64,000 nt of DNA from contig CM053028.1 of NCBI GenBank assembly GCA_028564925.1, forward strand, positions 623,307,266-623,371,265, read 5' to 3'. The position numbers were made by a program, and so were the translations under genes. The notes under the pieces were generated by a model. That model saw nothing but the letters and a program-made list of their open reading frames with translations. It was not told the DNA's origin and searched no databases. This DNA is from Lithobates sylvaticus. Taxonomy: Eukaryota; Chordata; Amphibia; Anura; Ranidae. This document shows, piece after piece, positions 47,050 to 59,269 of this stretch (position 1 is its first letter; each line of letters begins with the position of its first letter).

Positions 47050-50000
47050 ATAAACAATCCCTGGCTACCCAGGCACTCATGGACCTTACAAGGGTCCATG
47101 AGCGAAGGAGGGTCCATGGTCAGGGAGAAGGAGGTTGTTTCTAAATGTAAACGTACCTTTTATGAGCATAGTAATAAATGTGGTAAATTACTAGCAAGGG
47201 CCTTGAGAGCCCAACGGGCACGAGCCTTTATACCTGAACTTATGGGGGAAGGTAACTCCAAGGTACATACTACGGAGGAGATTGCAGATCACTTTCGTAT
47301 GTACTATGCTTCACTGTACAACCTGCCGCGTCAATCTTCAGAGAGAGGAATGTCCCTAGAATGGAAGTCCATATGGGGAATATATTCAAAAGTCGGGCCT
47401 CCCCCAGCTACCAGACGAGGCATTGATAGCCATGGAGGCGCCGATTTCAGGAGATGAGGTCACACTAGCCATATCCTGATTGCAAAATGGAAAAGCCCCA
47501 GGCCCCGATGGATATTTGCTCCTTTACTACAAGACCTGCGGCGATCTTCTTACGCCACACTTCCTTGCAGCTTATAACGACGACGGGGAGGGTGCGATAC
47601 CCCCAGAGAATTCATTAGGAGCATTTATCACAGTAATACCTAAGGAAGACAAGGACCCCCCACTGTGTCAAAACTACAGACCAATATCCCTCCTTAACGT
47701 TGACCTAAAAATCTTTACTAAGGTTCTCTCAATGAGGTTGTCGGAGTGGATCCTATCGCTCGTCCACTCGGATCAAGTTGGCTTTGTGCCCTCGAGAGAG
47801 GCCAGGGACAACACCACAAAGGCAATTAACCTTATCCATGCGGACAGAACAAGGGGTACCCCGATGCTACTTCTATTGACCGACGCTAAGAAGGTGTTTG
47901 ATAGGGTACATTGGCCCTTTTTTTTGAGACCCTTCGACACATAGGGTTAGGCCAGCGGATGATGAACTGGATACAAGCCTTTTTTTCCAGACCCTCAGCC
48001 CAAGTTAAAGTGAGTGGTCATCTCTCCTCCCCCCTTGGGATAACCAACGGGAAGAGGCAGGGATGCCCCTTGTCTCCATTGATATTTATCCTATCTCTGG
48101 AACCCTTCCTCCGTACGGTGAGAGACAACCCCAATATTTCAGGACTCCCCCTAAGTGACACCCTGTCTCCTAAAATAGCAGCCTTTGCTGACGACTTACT
48201 CTTTTTCTTATCCAATCGATGGTTTCGTTCTTGTTTCCATACCTAACCTGATGTCAGAACTGAAAAAATATGGAGCGCTGTCCTTTTTCAAAGTCAACTT
48301 CCAGAAATCAGAGACTTTAAATGTCTCCATGCCATCCTCTTTGGACAACCTGCTACGAGCAGATTTCCCCTTTAAATGGGTGAGTTCCCATATCAAATAC
48401 TTGGGCATTCGCCTGCCGAGTAAGATGGAAAATATCTTCCCCCTCAATTTTCCTCCTCTTCTGACGGACATCAAAAAAGACCTACGGAAATGGCAGAAGG
48501 GCATGTTTTCCTGGTTTTTGGGGCGATGCAGCATAATAAAAATTAACATTATGCCCAGATTAAAGTAGCTGAGATAAACAAAATGGAGGACCTGATGGCA
48601 GCCGATAGGGGAGAAGAGTTCCGTAAGAGGTTGTTCTATTGGCTCGAATTCTTCTATTCGGAAGAATATGAAAGACTGATGGCTTAATTACCAAGTAGCT
48701 AGAGAAACCCAGGAGGATTTTACTGAGATACCGATGAAGGAACTGGAGGAGAGGCCACCCTCCCTTCCACTTTCCCCCTTCTAATCCCCCTCCCTCCATT
48801 CTGACGGACATCAAAAGAGACCTACGGAAATGGCAGAAGGGCATGTTTTCCTGTTTTTTGGGCGATGCAGCATAATAAAAATTAACATTATGCCCAGATT
48901 ATTGTATCACCTGCAGACCCTTGCTATCAGAATTCCAAATGCTTTTCTTAGAACAGCGAACCGAGTACTAGTCTCATTCATTTGGGCCCAGAAACCCCCG
49001 CGGCTGGCTCAGTCAATCCTCCGCCTACCAAAAATGTGTGGGGGAATGGCCTTCCCAGACGCAAGTTTGTATCATGCGGCATGTCTCATGACAAGAATCA
49101 TTGACTGGTGTCGCCACAGGGAACTAAAGCAATGGATCCAAATAGAACTGCTCCTGGCGAGAATGGAGTCAGACGTGCTGCCATGGTGCCGGAAGAACCT
49201 ACCGGATTATGCATTAAACCATCCTACAATAGGGGAGACATGGCGGATAGCCCAAAAATCCTTCTGCAAACATTCGATCGCGCCCACCCCCTCATCGCTT
49301 ACCCCAGTAATTGGAAATCCTGATTTTAACACGGGACTTAGTGATCCCAGATTTCAGGAACTCAAAGGGAGTGACAGAAGTCAACTCCGCCACTTCACCA
49401 GGAATGGACAGTGGATATCCAGGGAAAGCATCATGGAAGACCCTCTCTTAGCAAACCTCTCTTTCTGGCAGTGAGCATTGGCTCACTTTATTAAATCGCA
49501 GCCCCCTCCGGCACCCTTTGAGTGAGCCCTGACATCTTTTGAGCTTCTCTGCCTGGAACAAGAGCCAGTGCGACATACAATATCGCTAACAGACCAACTC
49601 CTTGTCACACCTCCAAGGGGGTACAGACCTCCCTATATAGCCAAGTGGGAACGTGATCTGGGAGTACAGCTATCCGAAAGACAGGTAGAGAGAATAATAA
49701 TAATGTATAAAACATTGGTGTGTGCAAACCAACAGGAAGCAGGGTTCAAAATATTATCACAGTGGTACTACACTCCAGTCCGGTTACACCGAATGTTCCC
49801 TCAGAGTTCAGACCTATGTTGGAGATGTGGGGAGGAAGCGGGCACTCTTCTACACATCTTCTGGTCTTGTAGGCGCCTGACCCCCTTCTGGACAGAGGTT
49901 CATCGTATTACACAGAAGTTTGCGGATCGGGAGCTGCCCAAGACTCCTGAGTTCGTTTTATTACACCATCACGAAATACCGAGCAAGGCCTACAGGAAAT

Positions 50001-50224
50001 CAATCCTGCCCCTACTGGTCACAGCGGCGAAAAGTTGTATCCCCTTATTTTGGAAGCGGACGGAGCCCCCGGGAGTGGCAGTCTGGTTGAGGAAAGTAGC
50101 TGAGATAAACAAAATGGAGGACCTGGTGGCAGCCGATAGGGGACTCGCAGAAGAGTTCCGTAAGAGGTTGTTCTATTGGCTAGAATTCTTCAATTCGGAA
50201 GAATATGAAAGACTGATGGCTTAA
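47050..50224 (+). pseudogene. L1-3 ORF2, RT and C-terminal part, broken and rearranged
   Basis: RT words NGKAPGPDGY, NYRPISLLNVD, QVGFVPSRE, KKVFDRVHW, RQGCPLSPLIF and AFADDLLFF (both catalytic aspartates present) lie at 47480-48220. The C-terminal part (48902-50224) has WYYTPVRLHRMFPQ and CWRCGEEAGTLLHIFWSC, a CCHC-like knuckle. There are at least five stops or frame changes, and a 339-bp rearrangement sits inside (48461-48901). The final frame ends EEYERLMA at 50224. Confidence 0.9.
48461..48901 (+). repeat. Direct repeat around a misplaced L1 3' end inside L1-3
   Basis: A 102-bp stretch (48461-48562, starting CTGACGGACATCAAAA) recurs at 48801-48901. Between the two lie 238 bp (48563-48800) that match the normal 3' end of the same element at about 50094-50334, including the ORF2 stop region and 3' UTR start. 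ORF2 continues normally after the second copy. Confidence 0.9.
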
Positions 50225-50420
50225 TTACCAAGTGGCTAGAGAAACCCAGGAGAATTACTGAGATACCGATGAAAGAACTGGAGGAGAGGCCACCCTCCCT
50301 TCCACTTTCCCTCTTCTAACCCCCCCCTCCATTCCCCCACCCCCTTTTTTTTCTCTCTCTTTCTTTCTTCTTTTCATTCGCTTTTCTTCTTTCTCCTATT
50401 CTTCCATTTAATTTAGCATT

Positions 50421-50639
50421 ATTCTTCAATTACTCTACATTCTTATTTTAAAATAAAATTGGAAGTTTAATCTTCCACGGGACACAACAAGCTTCACAAT
50501 TACGAGGTCGATCAACCAGGTCTTGCATCCATAGGTATATACAAACAGTCATACCATGTTTTGATTCACTTTATTTTCCAGTTGTATTATATTTACCGCA
50601 TACGCAAAATTAATGTGATCCTTGTACTAATGTATTATT
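50421..50639 (+). other. Unassigned sequence between L1-3 and the Penelope-like RT
   Basis: AT-rich. It may hold the true 3' end of L1-3 and a decayed part of the Penelope-like coding region. No gene seen. Confidence 0.4.
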
Positions 50640-51890
50640 ACCTGTTCCATCTTATCTGGGATAGAAAAGGGATAGACAATGTAACCAAGGAGGAAAGGAA
50701 GGTGTGTAGAGAATTGGAGGAAGCCACCGATATCGTTATTAAAAGTAGCGATAAAGGGGGCAATACTGTTTTGCTCTCACAGACTATGTATGAGGGAGAA
50801 ACATTGCGCCTCCTTCAGGATGAAACCACGTATCGGAGACTTCCATCTAATCCATTTGTAGGGATGGTAGTGAATCTTAATTTCAAACTGAACATGGCCT
50901 TGGAAGAAAATCTTATAAAATGTAAAGAGTATGAATATTTGGTTGTTCATGAATTCAACACTCCCACATTTTATACGATACCGAAACTTCATAAATCAAT
51001 GACCAGACCACCAGGAAGGCCGATTGTATCGGCCATAAAAGGCCCATTAGAAAGGATAGGTAAATACGTGGACACATTGATTAAAGAGCTTTTCCTTTGT
51101 GCGTGACACATGTGACATCTTGCGCAAAATTTAAGATTTTTCTCTCCCACCAGGGACTCTATTAGTAGGGATCGACGTAGAGTCACTATATACCTCAATC
51201 CCACATGACTTGGGTCTCAAAGCAGTTTACCAATTCCTTAAGAGTAAATTTCTATGTTAGCTTCACAATATGAATTTATTGTGGATATGTTGAAATTCAT
51301 GTTGGAGCATAATTGCTTCCAATTTTTGGGGATCAACTACCAGCAGATTAGGGGTACCTCGATGGGTGCCCCGTGGACTCCCTTATACACATGCCTGCAT
51401 TTGGGGCTATGGGAGCAAGATCTTGTTTACCCCTCGTCGATGTACCTCAGACACTGTCATCTGTGGCTGAGGTACATCGATGACGTGTTTATGGTCGGGG
51501 GGGGGACACCCCAACATCTAGTCCTTTTCATTGAGAAACTAAACAGTAATAACAGAAACATCCGACTGACCTACTCTTTTGATTCAACGGCTCTCCCTTT
51601 CTTGGACCTCACCATCTATGTAAAGGATGACAAACTCTGGACTAAAACATTTAGAAAAGAAACTGCAGCGAATACACTACTGTTGGCCTCGAGCCACCAT
51701 CCAAAGTCACTTATACAGGCAATCCCAGTGGGACAGTTCCTTCGCACTAGAAGGAACTGTTCAGACATAGATGACTTTAAAAATAAGACACATGAACTAT
51801 ATGGGAGATTTAGGGACAGAGGCTATTTACATGCATCAGTTAGAAAGGCAAAAAAGAGAGCATTTCAAACTGATAGGCGGGACCTCCTTG
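50640..51890 (+). pseudogene. Penelope-like reverse transcriptase
   Basis: DIVIKSSDKGGNTVLL, FYTIPKLHKS, RPIVSAIKGPLERI, QIRGTSMGAPWTPLY and the catalytic RYIDDVFMVGGG are all Penelope-type RT motifs, in the open pieces 50561-51106 and 51254-51901. A stretch with breaks separates them (51107-51253). The coding region is then interrupted by the element at 51889. Confidence 0.88.
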
Positions 51891-52445
51891 TAGTGATATA
51901 ATATATAGTTCGTAGATGGTATGTAGTTATTAATAAGTATTTTCCCGCAGCAAACCCAATTCTCCAGAGATGCGCACTTTATTAGCTTCCAAAATAGAAC
52001 AGTCATGCAACCGATGATACAAATCCAACAGAGTTCATATGACAAGGAATATTTTCCCTAGACTTGTGCCTTCATAATCACAGACCCTTCTCTGCCATAG
52101 TTTTAGACTGAAAACCATGTTATATCCCTCACACACACTGAATGGCTGAGCAATTTGATTGGATGTTTCCATTAAATGCTTTGATCTGCTCCTGTCTTTC
52201 AGAGTGACAGCAGATCACCCCAAGCTGTGAACAGCTGTAGTCATAAACTGCCCTAATCTGCATTCTTGCATACTAACATCAACATAGCCCAGAATCATTA
52301 TCTGTTCCCCTTTGATATGTGGAGTAATTCTTGTTTGGCCACTTCCTCTTTGATATGTGTAATTAGGTTAACAGATAACAATGTGGCCTGCTTAGAATGC
52401 CTACATATAATGCCTATATAAAATACATAAAAAACACTACACATA

Positions 52446-52485
<40 letters not shown>

Positions 52486-52673
52486 CATACTACATATACT
52501 GGATGCTTTACAATGGCTCATATAAAATATAAAGTTGAAACTGGTTACATCTCTCTTCACCAGCCTCTAAAATATCCCCATGAAACAGTTATTAGATAAT
52601 ATAGCTTTAGACCATGACTGGAAAAGGATTCGGTAAACATCCGTGGCCCATATAGCTGTTAGGCCTTATTATA

Positions 52674-52979
52674 TCACATCAAGATCTTGAATATTGCACA
52701 AAAACGAGCTGATGTCACAGTCCATTCTTCGATCTGACTTCTCTCACTGAAAGTAAACTTGGTATGCTCTGGGAGCTCCGATCCACATAAATCCAGGATT
52801 CTCATCTCCAGGCTCAAGCTTTTCATTTTTGCACAAACACCAGCAAATCCTGAAATTATACTTCCATCTTTATAGTAAGAAGAACCATCAATGTACCAGC
52901 ACTCACTTTCAAGCTCAAAATGTTTGGATACAGCAGAAAAAACTGTGCTGCAAACTATTTCCTTGCACTTGACATTCAT
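52674..52979 (-). pseudogene. Retroviral-type RNase H fragment
   Basis: The words ECWYIDGSSYYKDGS and GFAGVCAK match the retroviral RNase H start (WYTDGSS). Only this fragment of an endogenous retrovirus-like pol is visible, and it is a fossil with no recognisable partners except uncertain flanking sequence. Confidence 0.6.
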
Positions 52980-53868
52980 GAGTCCATCTTGCAGGCATTT
53001 TACAATTCACATCTTTGTATTTGAGCAATGATGACCTGTTGTGTACCTGTCAAGTACCTGAATTTGTTGATTGCCAGACATAATTAGCTTTTTTTGTAAT
53101 TTGCTGTAGGCCGACTCCTCATTGCCTCCTCAATAGAGCAGTTACTTGGTTTATTCAGTCCATAATTCCACCTGAACGGTATACAAATCTATATACCAAT
53201 CTATAATCCATATACCCCCACTTTCAGATAGAATCAGCTTGACATCAGTGTTTATCAGATCTTCTATCCAGACAAAGCAGCAGTGGAAAATCTTGCCAGT
53301 AAAGTTAGGTCTTTTCCATCCATATATGTCATAGCCTTTAGCATATTATCAATGACTGATTCAATAAAGTTTCAAATCATGACTGGAGTGATGAATTTCA
53401 CTCACCCCTCTTATAAATTTAGGAAAACCACCCAACATACTATAATTTATGCTATGCCAAGCCATTGTGCAGCATCTCACCTTAGATATCAAATATATTG
53501 ATCAATATGCAATATGTAATATGTAGGTGTTATGAAAATTATTTTAGGTTTAAATGTTTAGCTCTGGTTTTAAGATAGAGTTCAAGAAATAAAACATAAT
53601 AAAATAAAAAAATAAAAATTGGAAAGGGTGAAAAAAAAAAAAAAAATAATAGGGAAAAGTCCATTGGCAAGAAAAAAAAATGAATGTTCAAAAAAAAAAG
53701 GGTCCATTGCTTGATGAATATTGAGAGAGTCCATTATATTGTCTATTCAGCGCCTCCCCCACTAGCCAGCAATTTTCAGACTGTCCTTCTGCTATTTACA
53801 TGCAGTATCTCCAATATATCTGAAAGACAAAAAAACTCTCCAATAAAACTAATTAGCAAGGTCCTTAA

Positions 53869-54820
53869 CTACTTGCCTACCAGGCACGAACACCTCCTTC
53901 CAGACCAAGCCATTTTTCAGCTTTCAGCGCTGTCGCATTTTGAATGACAATTGCACGGTCATGCAACGCTGTACCCAAATACATTTTTTATCATTTTTTC
54001 CCCACAGATAGAGCTTTATTTTGGTGGTATTTGATCACCTCTGCGGTTTTTATTTTTTGCGCTATAAACAAAAGAAGAGCGACAAGTTTGAAAAAACATA
54101 ATATTTTTTACTTTTTATTATAACAAATATCCAATTTTTTTTTTTTAAACACATTTTTTCCTCAGTTTAGGCCGATACGTATTCTTCTACATATTTTTGG
54201 TAAAAAAAATCGCAATAAGCGTATATTGATTGGTTTGCGCAAAAGTTATAGCGTCTACAAAATAGGGGATAGATTTATAGCATTTTTATTATTATTTTTT
54301 TTTACTAGTAATTGCGGCGATCTGCGATTTTCGCGATATCGGACACTTTTGACACATTTTTGGGACCATTCACATTTTATACAGCGATCCATGCTATAAA
54401 AATGCATTGATTACTGTATAAATGTGACTGGCAGGGAAGGGGTTAACACTAGGGGGCGCTGCAGGGGTTAATGTGTTCCCTATGTTAGTGATTCTAACTG
54501 TGGGGGGAGGGGACTGACTGGGGGAGGGGACCGATCTGTGTCCCTATGTACAAGGGACACACCATCGGTCTCCTCTCCAGTGACAGGACGTGGATCTGTG
54601 TGTTTACATACACAGATCCACGTCCTGCTCAGTTACTGGGCAATCGTGTGTGCCCGGCGGACATCACGGCCGCCGGGCACGTGCATCGGGACCCCCAGCT
54701 ACGCGGCGGGCACACGCGCGCCCTCAAGTGGCCAAAATGTAGACGCCGCCATATGACGGCGTCCAGCCACAAGAGCCGCACCGCTCCATCGTCAATAGAC
54801 AGTGGGTGGTCGGCTAGAGG
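53869..54820. mobile_element. TTAA-flanked inverted-repeat element 2
   Basis: Bordered by TTAA (53865-53868 and 54821-54824), with ends CTACTTGCCTACC and CCTCTAGCCGACC. The interior matches elements 1 and 3, including the GGTGGTATTTGATCACCTCTG region. Non-coding. Confidence 0.85.
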
Positions 54821-54875
54821 TTAAACATTGTTTGAAGTTAAAACAAAGGACTATTTACACATATACAGTTTGAAA

Positions 54876-55145
54876 CTAATCCACCCCCACTGCTAGAGAA
54901 GTGTCATTTGCATTCAAAAACAGATCTGGAGAATGTACATCTGCATTTATGACACCCGGGTTTCTGTTCAGCTGTTCCAACAATGTGTAATGTTCTATTT
55001 TCATCTTGTCATACTCAATCTTTAGGTGGTCATATTTCTGTTTTAACTGAGAAAACGGTATCCAGGTCTTAGACATTTTCTTATTATTATTTTGGTCAGC
55101 TCTGTTTTTCATATTAATATCACAAATTTTTATCATCGGTTGCAT
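54876..55145 (-). CDS. Unrecognised 89-residue frame in the 51889-55261 element
   Basis: Starts MQPMIKICDINMKNR inside the right inverted end, and has a charged heptad stretch (LKQKYDHLKIEYDKMKIEHY) that could be a coiled coil. It could be the beginning of a gag-like or element-specific protein. No family recognised, and it may be non-functional. Confidence 0.35.
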   Translation of the reverse strand: MQPMIKICDINMKNRADQNNNKKMSKTWIPFSQLKQKYDHLKIEYDKMKIEHYTLLEQLNRNPGVINADVHSPDLFLNANDTSLAVGVD

Positions 55146-55261
55146 TACTGTTCTGTTTTGGAAGCTAATAAAGTGCGCCTCTCTGGAGAATTGGGTTTGC
55201 TGCGGGAAAATACTTATTAATAACTACATACCATCTACGAACTATATATTATATCACTACA

Positions 55262-55985
55262 CTTCTGGCCGACAGCAAGTTGAAAACCCACAAAACTGTT
55301 AAATCCACTCCAATAAGGATAATCACCAAGTATGGGGCTCAGTGGAATCAGATAAAAAGACATCCTGAGCCACCACTGGCACATTTTAGCTGAGGCCCCC
55401 ATACTGGGTGGTATCGTGGGAGATAGACCCTTGCTGACGGCCAGAAGGGCAACTAATTTAAAGGACAAGTTGGTCCACTCAGAATATCAAAGACCGAAAA
55501 AACACAACTGGCTCACTGACCTCCCACCGTTAAAGGGTATGTTTCCCTGTGGCAGATGTAATATATGCAAGTATGTGGATAAAACGGACATGTTCACCGA
55601 CTCAGATGGCAGTAAACACTATAAAATCAACAATTTTATCAACTGCTCTACAGATCGTGTTATATACATGTTATCTTGCCCATGTGGGTTAATCTACGTG
55701 GCAAAAACGAAAAGACAGCTTAAGATATACGAGTCGGTGAACATGTCCAGAGTGTAATCAAGAAGGATGAACGTCCTCTCTCACTACATTTTCTGAAGGT
55801 CCATGGAGGTGAACCTGCTGGCCTTAAATGTAAGGGAATTTACAGGCTCAACCTACCCCCAAGAAGAGGGGATTTTGATAGGATATTATATCAAAAAGAA
55901 AAAATGTGGATTTTTATTTAAAAAATATGCAACCCACAGGGTTGAACAATGAATGTAACCTATCAGTATTCCTAGAACAGTAGCA
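55262..55985 (+). pseudogene. Penelope-like GIY-YIG endonuclease part
   Basis: The linker GMFPCGRCNICKYV is followed by VIYMLSCPCGLIYVAKTKRQL, where the second half corresponds to the YIG motif of GIY-YIG nucleases with the glycine replaced by alanine (IYVAKT instead of IYVGKT). Further downstream are VIKKDERPLSLHFLKVHGG and PPRRGDFDRILYQKEKMWI, the usual Penelope C-terminal words. The frame changes near 55745. In the family this domain cuts target DNA. Confidence 0.85.
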
Positions 55986-57340
55986 GGCTCAATAGGACTT
56001 GGATTTATATCATCCAGTTTTGTGGCCACTTGTACTACTCCTTTAAGACATGATGTTGGCTAACTGCCTATTATTATTATTTAGATTCCTGTGTCTGGGA
56101 GAATGGATATTCTCTCCTTTCCCTCCCTTTATTTTCAATATTGGATTCTTTATTGTGTTGTTTCTGTAAATATGTTTATTTTTATTAACTAACATTCTTT
56201 AATGTGTTTACCTTGGTACTATTTTGTCACTGCTACTGCTCTATGATAGTTTTCTGCCTGTAATTTCACAGACATGTAGTGGCAGTTGTTCCGCTATATG
56301 ATATAAACTCCATGGTCCCGCTGTATTAAATATAATGTTCCTGTAGCTAATTCATTATTTATATAAATAAATGTGGCAATGAGTGATCACCCTGGGTGAA
56401 ATTTTTCTGTATGTACCATATGAGACTAAATGTTGAATCAGTTGCAGTGTAATTGAGGTGCTCGTGTCTGTTACAAATTATCTAATTAAGCTCAGGGATA
56501 CTTAAAGCGGAGCTCCACCCTAAAGTGGAACTTCCGCTCATCGGATTCCTCCCCCCTTTCGGTGTCACAATTGGCACCTTTCGGGGGGAAGGGGGACATG
56601 ATACATATATATGGGCTACATATACAGGTGGTCTTTGAAATAAATAAAAGGACACAGAACAAGACGTCAAAACAGTGAGCTGTATCTGCCCCCAAATGAA
56701 AGGGGATGTTTTATTCAGAGATAAACCGTTGTTGTTTCCTTGACTGTTGTCATCTTTATATTCATCAGTCTGAGATTTAAGATCTCTATGTATATGACAA
56801 GCATAAATGCATGGTACTATTGAAAAGCCTTCAATTAATGAACTTCTTACTGTCTCCGGCCCTGTCCTTCCATCCCCTACCCTTCCAGCTGCTTGGCTAC
56901 TCTAATGCCTAAATGAAAATCAGTTAAAGCATATGCCTTATTCTTTTCAAAGGAGATTATGAACTCTCAAAGTTATACATGCTGAACAACCTCTTTTCAT
57001 CTGGTGGAATCAGAGCATATAAATCTCTTGGGTTAAAAGGAGTCTTAACCATAAAGAGCAGATTTATATGCATGGATGAGAGTTGTGTATGGCTGTGTAT
57101 GGTGGACACCGGTGTCTCATTAAGACTCCCTTTGTCTTAGTTTTAATTATTTGTGTTGGAGGAGGGTGTTTATAAAAATATTTCTCTAAAATTGAATAAA
57201 TGGTGGAAATCTAATAAAGAAAATTAGTCCTCAAACCTGTCTGTCCTCTTTAAAGAATATCTTAGGGACTTTCTTCCTGCCTTTTTTGTCTATATGCCTA
57301 TATATTCAAAGGACAAATAGCTTGGAGATTTCTTATAGAA
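55986..57340 (+). other. Penelope-like 3' region
   Basis: AT-rich non-coding sequence between the end of the Penelope-like coding part and hAT-4. A fragment of a common frog inverted-repeat family starts near 56500 (AAAGCGGAGCTCCACCCTAA). No gene seen in the rest. Confidence 0.5.
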
Positions 57341-57348
57341 ACAACCTC

Positions 57349-59251
57349 TAGACATGTGCGATTAGTTTCGTACGAATTCGTAATTCGTACGAATTTACGA
57401 ATCCGTAGTACTAATTTTTTCGAATACGAATTCCGGACGGAATACGAAATTCCGTTTACGAATTTCAGCTCCAAATTATTCGAATCCAACTACCAATATC
57501 GAATTTCAACTAATTCGAAAGAAATTATTGTTGCAGATATAACGAATGAATTAGAATGAATTCGAATGACAAAGTGTCATTTTTGCAGAAAAAAAAGCTA
57601 TTTAAAATCACTCGCGGCTATTGCCGGCAAATGAATTGTCGGCTCCGTAACACAGAGAACAGTCATTCATTGATTAAAAAAAAAAAAGCGTAGGGGTCCC
57701 CCCAAATTCAATAACCAGGTCTGGTATGCATATTAAGGGGAACCCCAGCCAAAAAAAAAAAAAATGGCATGGGGTCCCACCTAAATATCCATACCAGGCC
57801 CTTCAGGTCTGGGATGGATTTTAAGGGGAACCCCGGCCAAAAAAATAAAAAAAATGGCGTGGGGTCCCCCTCAAAATCCATACCAGACCCTTTATCCGAG
57901 CACGCAACCTGGCAGGCCACAGGAAAAGAGGGGGGGACGAGAGCGGCCCCCCCTCCCGCCTGAACCGTACCAGGCCACATGCCCTCAACATTGGGAGGGT
58001 GCTTTGGTGTCCCCCCCAAAGCACCTTGTCCCCATGTTGATGAGGACAAGGGCCTCATCCCCACAACCCTGGCCGGTGGTTGTGGGGGTCTGCGGGCGGG
58101 GGGCTTATCGGAATCTGGAAGCCCCCTTTAACAAGGGGACCCCCAGATCCCGCCCCCCCCCTGTTTGAAATGGTAAGGGGGTACAAAAGTACCCCTACCA
58201 TTTCACCAAAAAAGTGACAAAAATGTAAAAATGACAGGAGACGGTCTTTGACAATTCCTTTATTAAAATCTTCTTTCTTCTGGTCTTCCTTCTTCCTTTC
58301 TTCATCCTTCGGTTTCTTCATCTTCTCCTTCCGGCATCTTCTTCCATATTCTTCTTCCTCCGATTCGCTTCTTCTTCCTCCGGTCTTCTCGTCCTTCTCG
58401 TCCGGCATCGGCGTCTGTTCTCGGGCTGCTCCTCGCAATGGGAGGCTCCCGGTGTGTGAGGCTTCGCTCCGGCTGACAGGTCTTTTATAACGGAGGGCAC
58501 CTGGTGACCCCGCCCCCCCCTCTGACGTCATGGGGAAAGCCATAGGTAAGTCCCCATGACGTCCCCGTGCGTTCTCGTCCCCCCCTCTTTTTCTGCGGCC
58601 TGCTAGGTTGCGTGCTCGGATAAAGGGTCTGGTATAGATTTTGAGGGGGACCCCACGCCATTTTTTTGGCCGGGGGTTCCCCTTAAAATCCATCCCAGAC
58701 CTGAAGGGTCTGGTATGGATATTTGGGGGGGGACCCCACGCCATTTTATTATTTTTTATCAATGAATGACTGTTCTCTGTGTTACGGAGCCGACAATTCA
58801 TTAGCCGCAAGTGATTTTAAATAGCTTTTTTCCTGCAAAAATGACACTTTGTGCAGGAACAGTTCTCTATATTAGATATACTGAATCTCAAATTCATTAG
58901 AAGCATTCGAAGCATTCGTTATATCCTCTATTATAATTTCTTTCATATTAGTTGAAATTCGATATTTGTAGTTGGATTTACTAACGATTCGTAACTATTC
59001 GTAACGATTCGTAACTTGAAATTCGATATTTGTAGTTGGATTCGAATTGTTCTCTGTGTTACGAGAACCAACAATTCATTAGCTACATTAACGATTCGTA
59101 ACGATTCGTAACGATTCGAGAAAAAAAATTACGATTCGTACGAAATTCGTATTTCGTACGAATTCGAACGGAATTTCGTACACGAATTACAAATTTTTTT
59201 ATATACGAACTGGGACGAAACGAAACAAATTTTTGACAGTTCCCATGTCTA
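57349..59251. mobile_element. hAT-4: 'TAGACATGTGC' inverted-repeat element
   Basis: 1903 bp from TAGACATGTGCGATT to its inverted end TAGACATGGGAACTG, flanked by an 8-bp duplication ACAACCTC (57341-57348 and 59252-59259), as in hAT elements. Largely self-complementary: outer CGTACGAATTCGTA-rich arms, then inner arms carrying the GGTCTGGTATG and GGGGAACCCC blocks. The middle has a CTTCTTC-rich part (58220-58410). No transposase. Confidence 0.85.
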
Positions 59252-59269
59252 ACAACCTCCAGGTGACAG

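Larger units (their letters stand above)
42004..50420 (+). mobile_element. L1-3, nearly full-length LINE in the Penelope-like element
   Basis: Starts GAGGGGGCGTGGCTTGG, a typical G-rich LINE start. It has a short 5' UTR, ORF1 (42115-43291), a 1.5-kb spacer (43292-44840), ORF2 (about 44840-50224) and a pyrimidine-rich 3' UTR. Its exact 3' border is uncertain (50290-50500). It is interrupted by hAT-3 (45766-47041) and carries an internal rearrangement at 48461-48901. It is older and more broken than L1-1. Confidence 0.85.
51889..55261. mobile_element. 3.4-kb element with about 130-bp inverted ends
   Basis: Left end TGTAGTGATATAATATATAG, with the same sequence inverted at 55261. The inverted ends run to about 52018 and 55132 with a few mismatches, and they separate the Penelope-like RT from its GIY-YIG part. 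Inside are a retroviral RNase H-like fragment (52674-52979, minus strand), a TA microsatellite (52448-52480), TTAA element 2 (53869-54820) and a small minus-strand frame starting in the right end (54876-55145). No clear target duplication. The class is not recognised. It may be a composite of retrovirus-like sequence with inverted ends. Confidence 0.65.

Noticed and set aside
52448-52480. TA-rich run as a possible regulatory site
   Set aside because: A plain TA microsatellite.
58055-58810. 251-residue minus-strand frame with an acidic/lysine-rich centre
   Set aside because: Crosses the self-complementary interior of hAT-4, including a CTTCTTC simple repeat; no family similarity.
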